64,000 nt of DNA from Pseudomonas berkeleyensis (GCF_014109765.1 NZ_CP059139.1:2291001-2355000), one strand, 5' to 3'. Positions 8,626 to 18,937 are shown, counted from the stretch's first letter. The notes: a model not told the origin generated them from the letters alone. Program-made: numbers and translations.

Positions 8626-9590
8626 TCGAGCAGGCCAAGCGGATCCAGCACCTTGTGGATGTCCACCGACAGCAACTGACGGAAGCGCCGCGCACCGGGG
8701 AAGCCCTGGGCCAGACCGAGCACGTGACGACTGACGTGATGCAGGGTGCCGCCGTCGCGTAGGTGCTGTTCGACGTAGGGTTTGAGGGCGAGCAGGGCGT
8801 CCATGCGGGTGATGGGCGTCGTCTCGGCAGCGAACAAGCGATTGTCCACCTGCGCCAGCAGGAAGGGGTTGTGGTAGGCCTCGCGACCGAGCATCACGCC
8901 GTCGAAGGTCTGCAGGTGCTGCTCGCATTCTTCCAGCGTCTTGATGCCACCGTTGAGGATGATCTCCAGATCTGGGAAGTCCTGCTTGAGCTGGGCGGCG
9001 ATGTCATAGCGCAGCGGCGGGATTTCACGGTTTTCCTTGGGCGACAGGCCTTCGAGAATGGCGATGCGGGCGTGCACGGTAAAGCTGCGGCAGCCGGCTT
9101 CGCGCACCTGGCCAACGAAGTCGCACAGTTCTGCATAGCTGTCGCGGCCGTTGATGCCGATCCGATGCTTGACCGTGACCGGAATGCTCACGGCGTCCTG
9201 CATGGCTTTCACGCAATCGGCTACCAGCGCGGGATGGCCCATCAGGCAGGCGCCGATCATGTTGTTCTGCACCCGGTCGCTGGGGCAGCCGACGTTCAGG
9301 TTCACCTCGTCATAGCCGTGTGCTTCGGCCATCTTCGCGCAGGTCGCCAGATCCTGCGGGTTGCTGCCTCCCAGTTGCAGCGCGATGGGGTGTTCGCACT
9401 CGCTGTAGCGCAGGAAGCGCTCGCGGTCGCCATGGATCAGCGCGCCGGTGGTGACCATCTCGGTGTAGAGCAGCGCATGACGCGACAGCTGGCGCAGGAA
9501 GTAGCGGCAGTGACGGTCGGTCCAATCCATCATCGGTGCCACGGAGAAGCGGCGTGAGAGGGCGGCGGGGCGGCTGGATTGCTGGGGCAT
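8595..9590 (-). CDS. dusA: tRNA-dihydrouridine(20/20a) synthase DusA
   Basis: DusA is a flavoenzyme that reduces uridine 20/20a in the tRNA D-loop. The 331-residue protein has the N-terminal [19 protein letters not shown]-binding segment, the catalytic cysteine in [11 protein letters not shown] (Cys102) and [20 protein letters not shown], which is typical of DusA rather than DusB or DusC. I chose the ATG at 9590; the open frame extends 85 codons further upstream but without family character. It overlaps the convergent Fur-like gene by 31 bases. Confidence 0.96.
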   Translation of the reverse strand: MPQQSSRPAALSRRFSVAPMMDWTDRHCRYFLRQLSRHALLYTEMVTTGALIHGDRERFLRYSECEHPIALQLGGSNPQDLATCAKMAEAHGYDEVNLNVGCPSDRVQNNMIGACLMGHPALVADCVKAMQDAVSIPVTVKHRIGINGRDSYAELCDFVGQVREAGCRSFTVHARIAILEGLSPKENREIPPLRYDIAAQLKQDFPDLEIILNGGIKTLEECEQHLQTFDGVMLGREAYHNPFLLAQVDNRLFAAETTPITRMDALLALKPYVEQHLRDGGTLHHVSRHVLGLAQGFPGARRFRQLLSVDIHKVLDPLGLLDQAAELLRGH

Positions 9591-9774
9591 GGGTGCGCTG
9601 CGATAGGCTGGTGAAAAACGGGCGCATATTCTAACAGCAAGCCCAAATGGCTCCTGCCGCTTTTTGTCGCTTGCCCACCTTGGCGGCAACCCTGTGGGCC
9701 ATCGTTGGGCGACGTGAAGCATCGCTTCTGGCAATTTTTCGCGCTCGCCACGAGCTGTTCGGTGCTTTTGCGAC

Positions 9775-9804
9775 CAAAGTGCTGATCGAACTCGACCCAA
9801 AGCA
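9775..9804 (+). promoter_or_regulatory. Possible PQQ-regulon-like repeat upstream of pqqF (weak)
   Basis: The 274 bases between dusA and pqqF hold no convincing gene. Two related boxes, CGACCAAAGTGCTG and CGACCCAAAGCAGC, occur 23 bases apart, about 60-90 bases before the pqqF start. They resemble the CAARGTA boxes near 20368 and 24551-24665, but two of seven positions vary. This is a tentative operator only. Confidence 0.3.
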
Positions 9805-9864
9805 GCATTGTCGGACAGTGGTGCTGGAGGGAATCTAGGCGGCAAGCTGCCCCGAGAATAATCG

Positions 9865-12246
9865 ATGTCTGATCAAGCCGTTCTTGTCAGGCGCCTGAGC
9901 AATGGCGCCGAGATCCGTGTCCTGCAACAGCCCTGGACGGAGCGGGTGGGGCTTTGCCTGCGAGTGGCAGTGGGCAGCCATGATGAGCCGCATGCCTATC
10001 CGGGGTTGGCGCATTTTCTCGAACATCTGCTGTTTCTCGGTAGCCGTCACTATGCTGCCGAGCAGGGTTTGATGGCCTTCGTCCAGGGGCAGGGCGGTGT
10101 GGTCAATGCCTCCACTCAGGCGCGGCATACCGATTTCGTTTTCGAGCTGGCGCCCGAGCAGTTGCAACCCGCGTTGCTGCGGCTGCTGGATATGCTGCGT
10201 TGGCCGCTGTTGCAGGTCGAGGCGCAGACGCGCGAGCGCGAGGTGCTGCAGGCCGAATATCAGGCGCGTAGCCAGGATGCCGGCTGCCGCATCGATCATG
10301 CCCTAGGCCAGGCTCTGGCCGCTGGTCATCGTTGCGCGGACTTTCTCGCCGGGGATCGTGCGAGCCTGCCGCTCGAGCAGGCGGCATTCCAGATGGCGCT
10401 GCATGGCTATCACCAACGCCATTACCAGGCCGGGCGTATGCGTCTGACCCTGGTCGGGCCGCAGCCGGCGGAGCAGTTGCTGGCCATTGTTGAAGAGCTG
10501 TTCGGGCAGACTCCAGGCGGTGACGATGAGTTGGGCAGCAGGGCACCGGCCGCTATGCTGCCGTTGCGCGCGCCTCGCTTGAGCCTGCAGCACAGCCGGG
10601 CGGGTGTGTACCTGGGCTGCGCCGTGCAGTTGCAGGCGGATGGCCTGGAGCCGGCGCTGGATCTGCTACTCGATGCGCTGCAGGATTCCGCACCCGGCGG
10701 CTTGCTCGCGGGGTTGCGTGAGCTGTGCTTGTGTCAGCAGTTGCAGGTGCGGGTGCTGTATTGCCATGCCGGGCAATGCCTGTTGCGTTTCGATTTTGAC
10801 GGAGCTGAGGGCGCTCGGGGCAGTGCATTGCGGGGTGCCATTCAAGGCTGGTTGCAGTCTGTACAGGACGACCCGAGCTGGGCGTCACGTTTGCGTGAGT
10901 GGCGTCAGAGCGCCGCGCTGCGCCAGCTCGTGGCGAGCCCCCTGGCTCTGGCGCAGCATCTGCAAGCGCCGCAGTGCGATGAGGCGTGTACGCTGCGAGC
11001 GCTCAAGAACCTGTTGGCACAGATGGCGGCTGATAAGGGCTGGATCGAGTTGCAGTGCAGCGAACAGTCCCAGCCTGACTGGCCCGCTAGCGGCTTGAGC
11101 CTGCCATTGTCTGCTCGGCCGACGCGGGAGCCTGTCGTCGTTGCTCGTCGCGACTGGCGTCTACCGCCTGGTGATGCACTGTTGCAGGTGAAGGTGCCAG
11201 CCGTGGCCGTTCTACCTGCTGCCCGGCTGCGTCATTACGCCAGCCTGAGCAGCGGTGGCCCGGCGGCGCTGCACTGGCGCGGACGGTTGAACGGTGAGGG
11301 CGCTTGGGATGAACTCGATGCCACCTTGCAGGCGCGGATTGGCGATATCCGTCAGCGTGGTGAGCGCTTGGGCATCGTCACCCAACTGAGTGTCCAGCGT
11401 GAGAGCTGGACGCTGGTTCTGCAGGGGGCGGCAAGGCTGTTGCCGTGCTTCAGTGCGCAGATACTGCCATTGCTGCTGGCGCCCATCGCTCAGCGGGTCG
11501 AGCCGGCCTCTCAGGGGCTGCTGCTGAGGGTACTGCTGCAACGCCTGCCAGCGCTTTGCGAAGCCTCGGGCGAGCTGGAGTTGCAGGGGATGGGAGTCGG
11601 TTTTAGCGAGCGTGAGCAGGAACAACTTGCCCAACTCTGCACGAGTGTCGAGCCGCTGCTCGCTCTACCCCCGGTGCGGGGCGATGGGGCGGGGCTCACC
11701 TGGCGCCAGACCGTGCAGCCAGGTAGTGATGCGGCGCTGTTGCTGTTCTGTCCGCTGCCTGCTGTCGATGCCTGTACCGAGGCGGCCTGGCGTCTGCTCG
11801 GGCAGTTGTTGCAGGGCCGCTTCTTCCAGCGGCTGCGTGGCGAACTGCAGCTCGGCTACGCGCTGTTTGCCGGTTTTCGTCAGGTGCAGGACCGGCGTGG
11901 GCTGCTGTTCGCGCTGCAGTCGCCGGTGTGCGATGCGGCCGGCATCTTCGGCCATATCCGCGCGTTTCTCGATGAGCAGCGCGAGTCACTCGCAACGCTG
12001 GATGACGCGCTCTTGTCAGGTTGCCGCGCGGCATTGCAGCAGACGCTTCGTCCGCTGCAGGCGAACCTGCCGCGTGCCGAGCAGCTCTGGCAATTGCATC
12101 TGGCCGGATTGCCCGAGGTGCACCCGCAACGGGTGCGAGAGGCGTTGGAGGCGCTGACCTCGAGCGATCTGCTCAAGGCTCACGAACAATTGCTGCGAGT
12201 GAGCGACTGGCGTGTGCTGGCCAGCGGAGCGCAGTCGCCCGCTTAG
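9865..12246 (+). CDS. pqqF: PqqF, M16-family zinc protease of PQQ biosynthesis
   Basis: PqqF belongs to the M16 pitrilysin family and is proposed to trim the PqqA peptide during pyrroloquinoline quinone synthesis. The 793-residue length fits. The inverted zinc motif HFLEH lies at residues 50-54, with the distal Glu expected in the [12 protein letters not shown] helix near residue 130. The second, inactive M16 half follows. No pqqABCDE genes are in the window; in PAO1 pqqF is likewise separated from them and close to nosP-nahK-agmR. The start at 9865 has a weak Shine-Dalgarno, but the N-terminus fits well. The gene probably supplies cofactor for the alcohol dehydrogenases controlled by agmR downstream. 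Confidence 0.92.
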   Translation: MSDQAVLVRRLSNGAEIRVLQQPWTERVGLCLRVAVGSHDEPHAYPGLAHFLEHLLFLGSRHYAAEQGLMAFVQGQGGVVNASTQARHTDFVFELAPEQLQPALLRLLDMLRWPLLQVEAQTREREVLQAEYQARSQDAGCRIDHALGQALAAGHRCADFLAGDRASLPLEQAAFQMALHGYHQRHYQAGRMRLTLVGPQPAEQLLAIVEELFGQTPGGDDELGSRAPAAMLPLRAPRLSLQHSRAGVYLGCAVQLQADGLEPALDLLLDALQDSAPGGLLAGLRELCLCQQLQVRVLYCHAGQCLLRFDFDGAEGARGSALRGAIQGWLQSVQDDPSWASRLREWRQSAALRQLVASPLALAQHLQAPQCDEACTLRALKNLLAQMAADKGWIELQCSEQSQPDWPASGLSLPLSARPTREPVVVARRDWRLPPGDALLQVKVPAVAVLPAARLRHYASLSSGGPAALHWRGRLNGEGAWDELDATLQARIGDIRQRGERLGIVTQLSVQRESWTLVLQGAARLLPCFSAQILPLLLAPIAQRVEPASQGLLLRVLLQRLPALCEASGELELQGMGVGFSEREQEQLAQLCTSVEPLLALPPVRGDGAGLTWRQTVQPGSDAALLLFCPLPAVDACTEAAWRLLGQLLQGRFFQRLRGELQLGYALFAGFRQVQDRRGLLFALQSPVCDAAGIFGHIRAFLDEQRESLATLDDALLSGCRAALQQTLRPLQANLPRAEQLWQLHLAGLPEVHPQRVREALEALTSSDLLKAHEQLLRVSDWRVLASGAQSPA

Positions 12247-12340
12247 GCGCGTTTTCCTTCTTCACGATTTCGTTCTCGGTACGTGCGGCCCGTCCTGCGC
12301 TTGCAGTGAGTGCCGGGCTTTTCTACGCCCAAGGACTGCC

Positions 12341-12356
12341 CAGGTACTACGACCTT
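12341..12356 (-). promoter_or_regulatory. Weak match to the PQQ-region motif upstream of the porin gene
   Basis: The 281-base gap between pqqF and the porin contains AAAGGTCGTAGTACCTG on the minus strand, partly matching the GAAGGTAGTAG box at 24573 but with inserted bases. No terminator is visible after pqqF. Nothing else in the gap could be assigned. Confidence 0.22.
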
Positions 12357-12527
12357 TCTCCCGCTACCGGTAGCAGATCGGTCGCGAGTCGCCAGAAGCA
12401 GACCGAGACCTCCACGCCAAAGCAGCAGGCAATCGCTGCCAAGGCAGCGTATGGCCAGTCTGACCTGCTTTCGATAATCGCCTCCGACACGACTGCCCTG
12501 GTGGTCGCCACTCAAGCGGAGAGCGTT

Positions 12528-13712
12528 ATGAACAACAACAAGATCGCCATCACTCGATTTCTGCCCCTCACTCTGGCTGCCGCCGTCGCCCTTGCGACCG
12601 CTCAGCAGGCTGCTGCCGAGATCGTCCTGTACGACAAGGACGACACCACTTTCTCCACCGACGGCTATATCAACGCCTTTTACGTCAACAGCGACGTGAA
12701 CCGTGACGGCGAGCAATTTGACCGTCGCCAGTCGCGGGTGAAGATGGGCTTTCTGCCTAACTGGATCGGTTTCAATTTCGGCAAGCAGATCGATGGCCTC
12801 AAGCTGACCGGCCGCTCGTCCTTCTGGGTCACCATCAACGACAGCGAAACCAACGGTACCGACACTGCCATCGACGTTCGTCAGTTCTACGGCACCGTCT
12901 CCAGCCCGGAGTGGGGCGAGGTGCTGGTGGGTAAGGACTTCGGTCTGTTCTCGCGCTCCAACATCTTCCTCGACGAGTTGCTGGCCGGTTATGGCAACGT
13001 CTCCGACACCCTCGGTCTGGTCGACGGCACCGGCGTTTCGTTCGGCAATATCGGCACTGGCTACCCGTACCCGTTCCCGACTTCGCAGATCACCTATCGC
13101 AACAACAACCTGGCCGAAGGCCTGCGTGTCGCGGTCGGCATCATGGATCCGGTCGACACCAATGACGACAGCGCCACTGGCAAGGCCTATCAGGAAAACC
13201 CGCGCTTTGAGTCCGAGGTCAGCTATCAGTTCGATCTGGGTGGCTCGACCATCTACACCTGGGTCAACGGCGCCTACCAGACCTCCGAGAACACCGACGA
13301 CACCGTCGACAAGGTCACCTCCAAGGGCCTTGGCTATGGCGTGCAGGCCAAATTCGGTGGTCTGTCGCTGACCGGCTCGGGCTTCCAGGCCAAGGGCATC
13401 AACCCGTTCTTCACCAACAACCTGGGCGAGCCGACCCTGCGTGACATCGACAGCGACGGCTACCTGCTGCAGGGCTCCTACACCTGGGGCAAGAACCGCG
13501 TGGCGCTGTCCTACGGTAAGACCGAGGACGACGGCAACGGCCTGGGCGTGGCGGCGGACTACGAGACCCGCGGCATCGCCTACTTCCGCACCATCAACGA
13601 CAACCTCAAGCTGGTCGCCGAGTACAACCAGTACCAGATCGATGCCGCTGCCGGCAGTGGTCTGAACGAGGATACCGACACCTTCGCCGTAGGTGCGGTG
13701 CTCAGCTGGTAA
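12528..13712 (+). CDS. Outer-membrane porin (Gram-negative general porin type)
   Basis: A 394-residue beta-barrel protein with a signal peptide (cleavage near LATAQQAAAE|I) and regularly spaced amphipathic strands. It has the aromatic-rich SSPEWGEVLVGKDFGLF segment typical of 16-strand trimeric porins of the Neisseria/Burkholderia type. It ends in AVGAVLSW, with the aromatic C-terminal residue needed for BAM insertion. The ATG at 12528 has GGAGA upstream; the open frame extends further but is not coding-like. It lies between pqqF and the nosP region, so it may admit alcohols or other PQQ-enzyme substrates, but that is only context. Confidence 0.87.
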   Translation: MNNNKIAITRFLPLTLAAAVALATAQQAAAEIVLYDKDDTTFSTDGYINAFYVNSDVNRDGEQFDRRQSRVKMGFLPNWIGFNFGKQIDGLKLTGRSSFWVTINDSETNGTDTAIDVRQFYGTVSSPEWGEVLVGKDFGLFSRSNIFLDELLAGYGNVSDTLGLVDGTGVSFGNIGTGYPYPFPTSQITYRNNNLAEGLRVAVGIMDPVDTNDDSATGKAYQENPRFESEVSYQFDLGGSTIYTWVNGAYQTSENTDDTVDKVTSKGLGYGVQAKFGGLSLTGSGFQAKGINPFFTNNLGEPTLRDIDSDGYLLQGSYTWGKNRVALSYGKTEDDGNGLGVAADYETRGIAYFRTINDNLKLVAEYNQYQIDAAAGSGLNEDTDTFAVGAVLSW

Positions 13713-13730
13713 GCCATTGGCTTGTAGACG

Positions 13731-13760
13731 ACGGGAGGCCTGATGGCCTCCCGTTCTTTT
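13731..13760 (+). terminator. Terminator after the porin gene
   Basis: A stem of ACGGGAGGCC / GGCCTCCCGT with a TGAT loop, followed by TCTTTT, lies 19 bases after the porin stop. It separates the porin from the small membrane protein gene at 13783. Confidence 0.92.
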
Positions 13761-13782
13761 AGGGATCGAAAGAGAAAAATTG

Positions 13783-14175
13783 ATGATCGGACTCTGGAGC
13801 CTTCACGCTCAAACCTACCTGCTGGTGTTGGCGATCAGCACCACGCTGGTATTCGCACTACCCATCTTCCTGTTTCCGCTGACCTGGGCGCGTCTGATGC
13901 GCTGGCGCATCCCGCAGGATATCGACCTGGCCGTCTACTTCGGTCGTTGCCTGGGTGCCTTCATCCTTATCGTTGAGGTACTGATGTTGCGGGCGGCGCT
14001 GACCGGCGAAGCGCTGCACACCACCTTCGAAGTCTTGGCAGCGGTGGCCCTGCTGATGGTGCTGGTGCATGTGCACGGCGCGATCATGCGCATCCAGCCG
14101 TGGACGGAAACCCTGGAGATCGGTTTCTACGCCGGGATGTTCGTGCTGACCCTGATGTTCTGGCCTGTGCTTTGA
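13783..14175 (+). CDS. Small membrane protein of unknown function
   Basis: The 130-residue protein has four predicted transmembrane helices: residues about 9-31, 48-67, 80-101 and 111-129. A charged, histidine-containing loop, LVHVHGAIMRIQPWTE, lies between helices three and four. I do not recognise a named family. In PAO1 a hypothetical gene occupies the same place between pqqF and nosP. The ATG at 13783 is preferred to the overlapping TTG at 13780 because AAAGAGAAA lies upstream. Confidence 0.8.
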   Translation: MIGLWSLHAQTYLLVLAISTTLVFALPIFLFPLTWARLMRWRIPQDIDLAVYFGRCLGAFILIVEVLMLRAALTGEALHTTFEVLAAVALLMVLVHVHGAIMRIQPWTETLEIGFYAGMFVLTLMFWPVL

Positions 14176-14182
14176 GGGCCGT

Positions 14183-14361
14183 GGTGCGCGCGGCGCACCC
14201 TACACAAGCATGGCGGCGTCCCAGGTAGGGTGCGCCATGCGCACCAGCTATCCCGGTTCGTGATGATGAACGGAGTGGGCGAAAGCCCCCTTCGGCGCCA
14301 GATACCTTGTTCCCGATTGCCCTTGGTGCCTGGCGTACTGCTTCGCGAGTACGCCCTACGG
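14183..14361. repeat. Palindrome cluster: two family-A copies and one family-B copy
   Basis: The 263-base gap before nosP holds an inverted pair of family-A palindromes (14183-14203 and 14224-14245). It also holds one family-B hairpin (14332-14361), whose core is GGCGTACTGCTTCGCGAGTA followed by CGCC and CTACGG. Family B recurs at 20518-20548 in the opposite orientation. No gene is evident. Confidence 0.82.
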
Positions 14362-14438
14362 ATCTACTACCCAGTACTCAAGTAGCATGGGGCGGCCATC
14401 GTCAGCTTCGTAAAATTTCCCCCTGATCACTAGGTGTA

Positions 14439-15614
14439 ATGGGGCGTGTTATGGCCTTGGAACAGTCGGAGGGCGTGCTCAGCGCCGTATCCAACACGAA
14501 GGATGTCGAGTTGGCCGCTCAGGAACTGGCGCGCCAACTGATCCACCCTTATCTCGGCTTCGTGCTGTTCTTCTGCTCGGCCGAATACGACCTCGACGGC
14601 CTTGGCCAGGCGCTGGAGCAGCATTTCGGTGGCGTGAGCCTGGTGGGCTGCACCAGCGCCGGCGAAATCACCCCGCAAGGCTATGGCCGTGGCTGCGTGG
14701 TGGCGCTGGGGTTCGACCTGCGCTGTTTCTCCATCGCCAGCGTGCTGATCGACGAGATGGAGCGTTTCAACCTGCTCGATGCGCAGCACTTGGTCGACGG
14801 TCTGGTGAAGGATTGCCGCAGCAACGAGCTGGCCTCGATCAAGGGCCACAGCTTCGCCCTGACATTGCTCGATGGACTTTCCAGCCGCGAGGAGCTGGTG
14901 CTCGGCGCGCTCAGCGCGGCGTTGGGCAGCATTCCGCACTTCGGCGGTTCGGCCGGCGATGACAACCATCTGACCCATACCCACGTCTACCACGGCGGGC
15001 GCTTTCACAGTGGCGCGGCGGTGGTGGTGCTGTTCAACACCTGGCTGGAGTTCGAGGTGTTCAGCTCTCATCACATCGAGCCCAGTGGCGAGAAGCTGGT
15101 GGTCACGCGCGCCGACAGCTCCAGCCGGCGCGTCTATGAGCTCAATGCTGCACCAGCGGCGCAGGAATACGCCGACCTGATCGGCGTGCCGCTGGATGCA
15201 CTGGATCTACGGGCGTTCGCCGCCTATCCACTGGCCGTACGCATCAGCGATCACTACTACGTGCGTTCGATCCAGCAGGTGCATGACGACCTCAGCCTGA
15301 CCTTCTACTGCGCGGTGGAGAACGGCATCGTCCTCACCGCCATGCGCCCCGGCCCCTTGTTGCCCAACCTGCAGCAACTGTTCGCCGGGCTGGAGCAGCG
15401 CCTCGGGCCGCTGCTGCTGACCATCGGCTGCGATTGCTTCCTGCGTCGCCTGGAAATCGAGAACGACGGTGGCGTCGAGCCGGTCGCCTCACTGCTGCGC
15501 CAGCAGCGGGTGATCGGCTTCAACACCTACGGAGAGCAGTTCAATGGCATGCACATCAACCAGACATTCACCGGCGTCGCCATTGGTCGCCCCACTGGCC
15601 GTAGCGAGCGCTGA
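14439..15614 (+). CDS. nosP: FIST-domain sensor protein, NosP-like
   Basis: The 391-residue protein has FIST N (about residues 25-215, with FVLFFCSAEYDLDGL and LVGCTSAGEITP) and FIST C (about 230-370, with the ELNAAPAAQEYADLIGV motif). In PAO1 the FIST protein next to the NahK kinase is NosP, a heme-containing nitric oxide sensor that inhibits the kinase. The same adjacency is seen here, and the downstream kinase gene starts inside this gene. Heme binding itself cannot be seen from sequence. The ATG at 14439 is used; a second in-frame ATG four codons later is equally possible. Confidence 0.85.
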   Translation: MGRVMALEQSEGVLSAVSNTKDVELAAQELARQLIHPYLGFVLFFCSAEYDLDGLGQALEQHFGGVSLVGCTSAGEITPQGYGRGCVVALGFDLRCFSIASVLIDEMERFNLLDAQHLVDGLVKDCRSNELASIKGHSFALTLLDGLSSREELVLGALSAALGSIPHFGGSAGDDNHLTHTHVYHGGRFHSGAAVVVLFNTWLEFEVFSSHHIEPSGEKLVVTRADSSSRRVYELNAAPAAQEYADLIGVPLDALDLRAFAAYPLAVRISDHYYVRSIQQVHDDLSLTFYCAVENGIVLTAMRPGPLLPNLQQLFAGLEQRLGPLLLTIGCDCFLRRLEIENDGGVEPVASLLRQQRVIGFNTYGEQFNGMHINQTFTGVAIGRPTGRSER

Positions 15615-18186
15615 ACTGCAGGCGCGTTGCGAGGCGCTGGAGCGCGAGAACGACCGCCTCAAGCGCATCAATGCCGCATTGATCGAGCGGGTGGAGTCGA
15701 TTCACTCACGCGGTGACGACGCCTATGCGGCCTTCCAGCACTCGGTGGTGCTCTCCGAGCAGGTGCGTGAGCGCACCGACGCCTTGAACCAGGCGATGGC
15801 CGAGCTGAAGTCGAGCAACCAGTTGCTCAGCGATGCGCGGCTGCGCGCCGAGACTGCCCACCACCATCTGATCGACGCCATCGAGAGCATTTCCGATGCC
15901 TTCGTGCTGTTCGATGATCGTCAGCGCATCGTGCTGTTCAACAGCCGTTTCAAGGCGCTGCTGGCCCGCAGCCGCGCACGCATCGGCACTGGTGCGCGAC
16001 TGGAGGAAATCCGCCGGCTGACCCGCAGCAGCGGCCTGGTTCTGGAGGAGCAGCGCGGCAAGGAGGGCGAGCCGAGCCTGCTGCGGTTGCAGGACGGGCG
16101 TTGGGTGCAGGTCAGTGAACGCCCGACCCGCGAAGGCGGCTTGGTGATCCTCTACACCGACATCACCGAGGTGAAGCAAAGCGAGGCGTTGCGCCGTGAG
16201 CAGGCGCTGGCGCAGAAGTCGCGCCTGTTGCAGCGTGCGGTCGACAACCTGTCCCAGGGCATGGCCATGGTCAACGCCGAGGGCGCATTGGAGCTGTGGA
16301 ACCACCGCTTTCTCGAACTCTGCGGGCTGGCGCCGATCAGCGCCCATCGGCCGTTCGCCGAGGTGATGGCCGAAAGTGAGCTCGAACCACTGACGCCAGA
16401 CAGCCGCGACATTGGCGGCAAACCCCTGCGCCAGGTCGAAGTGCGACTGTTCGACGGACGCATGCTGGAGGTGCGTACCCATCCGTTGCCCACCGGCGGC
16501 TTCGTCAACACCTTCACCGACATCACCGAACGCCATCGTCAGGCGCAGGCGCTGAGCGACAGCGAGCGTTGGGTACGCCTGATCACCGACCACGTGCCGG
16601 CGCTGATCGCCTACCTGTCGGCCGACCTGGTCTACGAATTCACCAACAAGGTCTACGAAGAATGGTACTGCTGGCCGCGCGGCGCGATGCTCGGGCAGAG
16701 CCTGCGCGAGGTGCACAGCGAGGAGCATTGCCAACGCCTGGAGCCTTACGTCGAGCTGGCGTTGTCCGGTGAGAGCGTGACCTTCGAGTTCGCCGAGACC
16801 AACCACAGCGGCCAGGAGCGCTATATGCTGCGCTCCTATGTGCCCAATCGTCAGGCCAGTGGCGAGGTGGTGGGCATCTTCGTGCTGATCCGCGACATCA
16901 CCGAGCGCCGTCGCACTGCCGAGGCGCTGCACCAGGCCTATCACCATCTGGAGCAGCGGGTACGTGAACGCACTGCCGAGCTGACCACGGTCAACGACCA
17001 GTTGCGCCGCGAGATCGACGAACGCACGCAGATGGAGTCGCGCCTGCGCGAGGCCAAAGGCGAAGCGGAGCAGGCCAACCTGTCCAAGACCAAGTTCCTC
17101 GCGGCGGTGAGCCACGATCTGTTGCAGCCACTGAATGCCGCGCGGCTGTTCACCAGTGCGCTGCTGGAGAAGAACGACCTGAGCGGCTGCGCGCCACTGG
17201 TGCGCAACGTCAGCAACTCGCTGGATGACGTGGAAAGCCTGCTGGGTACGCTGGTCGATATCTCCAAGCTCGATGCCGGGGTGATCAAACCGGATATTGC
17301 GCCGTTCGCCGTCAGTGAATTGCTGGAGAACCTGGCAGCGGAATATCACCAGATTGCCCGCAGCGAAGGCCTGCGCCTGGATTACCTGCCAAGCTCGGCG
17401 CTGGTGCGCAGCGACGTGCAACTGCTGGCGCGGATTCTGCGTAACTTCCTCAGCAACGCCATCCGCTATACCGCCAGCGGGCGCATCCTGCTCGGCTGCC
17501 GGCGTCGCGGCAACAGCCTGTCCATCGAGGTCTGGGATACAGGTATCGGTATTCCCGCGGACAAGCTCAACGAGATATTCCAGGAGTTCAAACGCGGCGA
17601 TACGGTGCAGCGCAAGCAGGATCGCGGCCTGGGTCTGGGCCTGGCGATCGTCGACAAGATCGCGGGCATGCTCGGCCACCGCATTCGCGTGGCCTCGCAG
17701 CAGGGCAGGGGCTCGATGTTCGCCGTGGAAGTTCCGCTGACCCGTCGCGCGCCGCGTGCACGCGCGGTACAGGACAGCCCGGATCAACTGCTCGAACGCC
17801 TCAGCGGCGCGCGGGTGTGGGTGCTGGATAACGACGCGGCGATCTGCGCCGGCATGCGCACCCTGCTCGAGGGCTGGGGGTGCCGGGTGGTCACGGCGCT
17901 GTCCGAGGAAGACCTGGCGCGCCAGGTGGACAACTACCACGCCGAGGCGGATCTGCTGATCGCCGACTACCACCTCGACGACGAGCGCAACGGTGTCGAT
18001 GCCGTGGCGCAGATCAACGCCCGGCGCAGTTCGCCGTTACCGGCGTTGATGATCACCGCCAACTACAGCAACGAACTCAAGCAGCAGATGCGTGAGCTCG
18101 GCCACAGCCTGCTGCACAAACCGGTGCGGCCGATGAAGCTCAAGGCGGCGATGAGTCACCTGATGGAGCGTGGGGCAGGGGCTTGA
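15544..18186 (+). CDS. nahK: Hybrid PAS sensor histidine kinase, NahK/ErcS'/PedS1-like
   Basis: A soluble hybrid kinase of 880 residues. In order it has an N-terminal coiled coil (about 20-100), three PAS domains (about 105-215, 225-335 and 345-455), a second coiled coil, a HisKA domain with the phospho-acceptor His524 in AAVSHDLLQPLNAARLF, a HATPase domain with DTGIGIP and GLGLGLAIV, and a C-terminal receiver with Asp808 in LIADYHLDD. Length and order match NahK/ErcS' of PAO1, which links nitric oxide sensing and ethanol-oxidation control. The ATG at 15544 overlaps nosP by 71 bases; a TTG at 15583 is an alternative start. There is no membrane segment. Confidence 0.9.
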   Translation: MACTSTRHSPASPLVAPLAVASAELQARCEALERENDRLKRINAALIERVESIHSRGDDAYAAFQHSVVLSEQVRERTDALNQAMAELKSSNQLLSDARLRAETAHHHLIDAIESISDAFVLFDDRQRIVLFNSRFKALLARSRARIGTGARLEEIRRLTRSSGLVLEEQRGKEGEPSLLRLQDGRWVQVSERPTREGGLVILYTDITEVKQSEALRREQALAQKSRLLQRAVDNLSQGMAMVNAEGALELWNHRFLELCGLAPISAHRPFAEVMAESELEPLTPDSRDIGGKPLRQVEVRLFDGRMLEVRTHPLPTGGFVNTFTDITERHRQAQALSDSERWVRLITDHVPALIAYLSADLVYEFTNKVYEEWYCWPRGAMLGQSLREVHSEEHCQRLEPYVELALSGESVTFEFAETNHSGQERYMLRSYVPNRQASGEVVGIFVLIRDITERRRTAEALHQAYHHLEQRVRERTAELTTVNDQLRREIDERTQMESRLREAKGEAEQANLSKTKFLAAVSHDLLQPLNAARLFTSALLEKNDLSGCAPLVRNVSNSLDDVESLLGTLVDISKLDAGVIKPDIAPFAVSELLENLAAEYHQIARSEGLRLDYLPSSALVRSDVQLLARILRNFLSNAIRYTASGRILLGCRRRGNSLSIEVWDTGIGIPADKLNEIFQEFKRGDTVQRKQDRGLGLGLAIVDKIAGMLGHRIRVASQQGRGSMFAVEVPLTRRAPRARAVQDSPDQLLERLSGARVWVLDNDAAICAGMRTLLEGWGCRVVTALSEEDLARQVDNYHAEADLLIADYHLDDERNGVDAVAQINARRSSPLPALMITANYSNELKQQMRELGHSLLHKPVRPMKLKAAMSHLMERGAGA

Positions 18187-18201
18187 GGGTGTCGTGAACC
18201 C

Positions 18202-18440
18202 CGGTGCGCATGGCGCACCCTACGGACGCCCTACGCTCAGGCCACCACGATCCCGTAGGGTGCGCTGCGCACACCGAAGCTAGCGAAAACCGAGGTTAGC
18301 AGGCTGCTGCAGCGCGAGAACGCGGTGCGAATGGCGCATCATACGACGACCAGGCATCGATCACGCCGTAGGGTGCGCCGTGCGCACCGACGCGTGCGCA
18401 TCCATGCAATTGAACGCGGTACGCATGGCAAACCCTACGC
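18202..18440. repeat. Cluster of five family-A palindromes
   Basis: Five copies in alternating orientation (18202-18224, 18254-18275, 18322-18345, 18367-18389, 18416-18440) fill the 258 bases between nahK and the convergent acetyltransferase gene. Several copies are diverged, for example GCGCATCATACG and GGCAAACCCTACG. No gene or classical terminator was seen; the palindromes may serve as one. Confidence 0.85.
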
Positions 18441-18444
18441 GTCA

Positions 18445-18864
18445 TCAATCATCCGCGATCAGGCGTTTGCCCAGGCTGACCGAGGCATCGACCTTGTAGC
18501 CAAGGCGCTCGTAGAAGGCCAGGGCCGCTGCGTTGGTATCGCGTACCTGCAGGCTGAGCTTGGGGCAGCCCATGGCCAGCAACTGCTCTTCGATGTAGGT
18601 CATCAGCTGACGGGCCAGGCCCTGCTGGCGGCGCTCGGGGCAGACCGCCAGGTAGTTGACCCAGCCACGATGCCCTTCGTAGCCGGCCATGGCCGAGGCC
18701 ACAAGCTTGCCGTCGATCTCACCCACCAGAAAAAGCTCGGGCTGCACCTGCAGCTTGCGCTGGATGTCCTTGTGCGGATCGTTCCAGGGGCGGGTCAGGT
18801 CGCAGCGTTGCCAGAGGTCGACGATGGCGGCTTCGTCAGCGAGCCGGAAAGGGCGGATGTGCAT
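18445..18864 (-). CDS. GNAT family acetyltransferase, YpeA type
   Basis: A 139-residue N-acetyltransferase. The acetyl-CoA binding loop appears as VCPERRQQGLARQLMTYIEEQL, and the C-terminal AALAFYERLGY motif is intact. The N-terminus MHIRPFRLADEAAIVDLW and the WNDPHKDI segment match the YpeA subgroup, whose substrate is unknown. The ATG at 18864 is preferred over an upstream open extension without family character. The gene sits alone between palindrome clusters and is convergent with nahK. Confidence 0.9.
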   Translation of the reverse strand: MHIRPFRLADEAAIVDLWQRCDLTRPWNDPHKDIQRKLQVQPELFLVGEIDGKLVASAMAGYEGHRGWVNYLAVCPERRQQGLARQLMTYIEEQLLAMGCPKLSLQVRDTNAAALAFYERLGYKVDASVSLGKRLIADD

Positions 18865-18937
18865 GGTGGGCTCCAATCGGTGAGGCCGCCGTTTTAGCAC
18901 GGGTTGATGACGGGAGTCAGGACAAACTCGTCCGGCA

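Noticed and set aside
9647..9838. A 63-codon open frame between dusA and pqqF
   Set aside because: It has no ribosome-binding site or recognisable family, and codon use is unlike nearby genes; it is probably chance.
12021..12527. A long open frame running into the porin gene from inside pqqF
   Set aside because: It lies in the pqqF shadow frame and then in non-coding sequence; the porin has a normal start and signal peptide at 12528.
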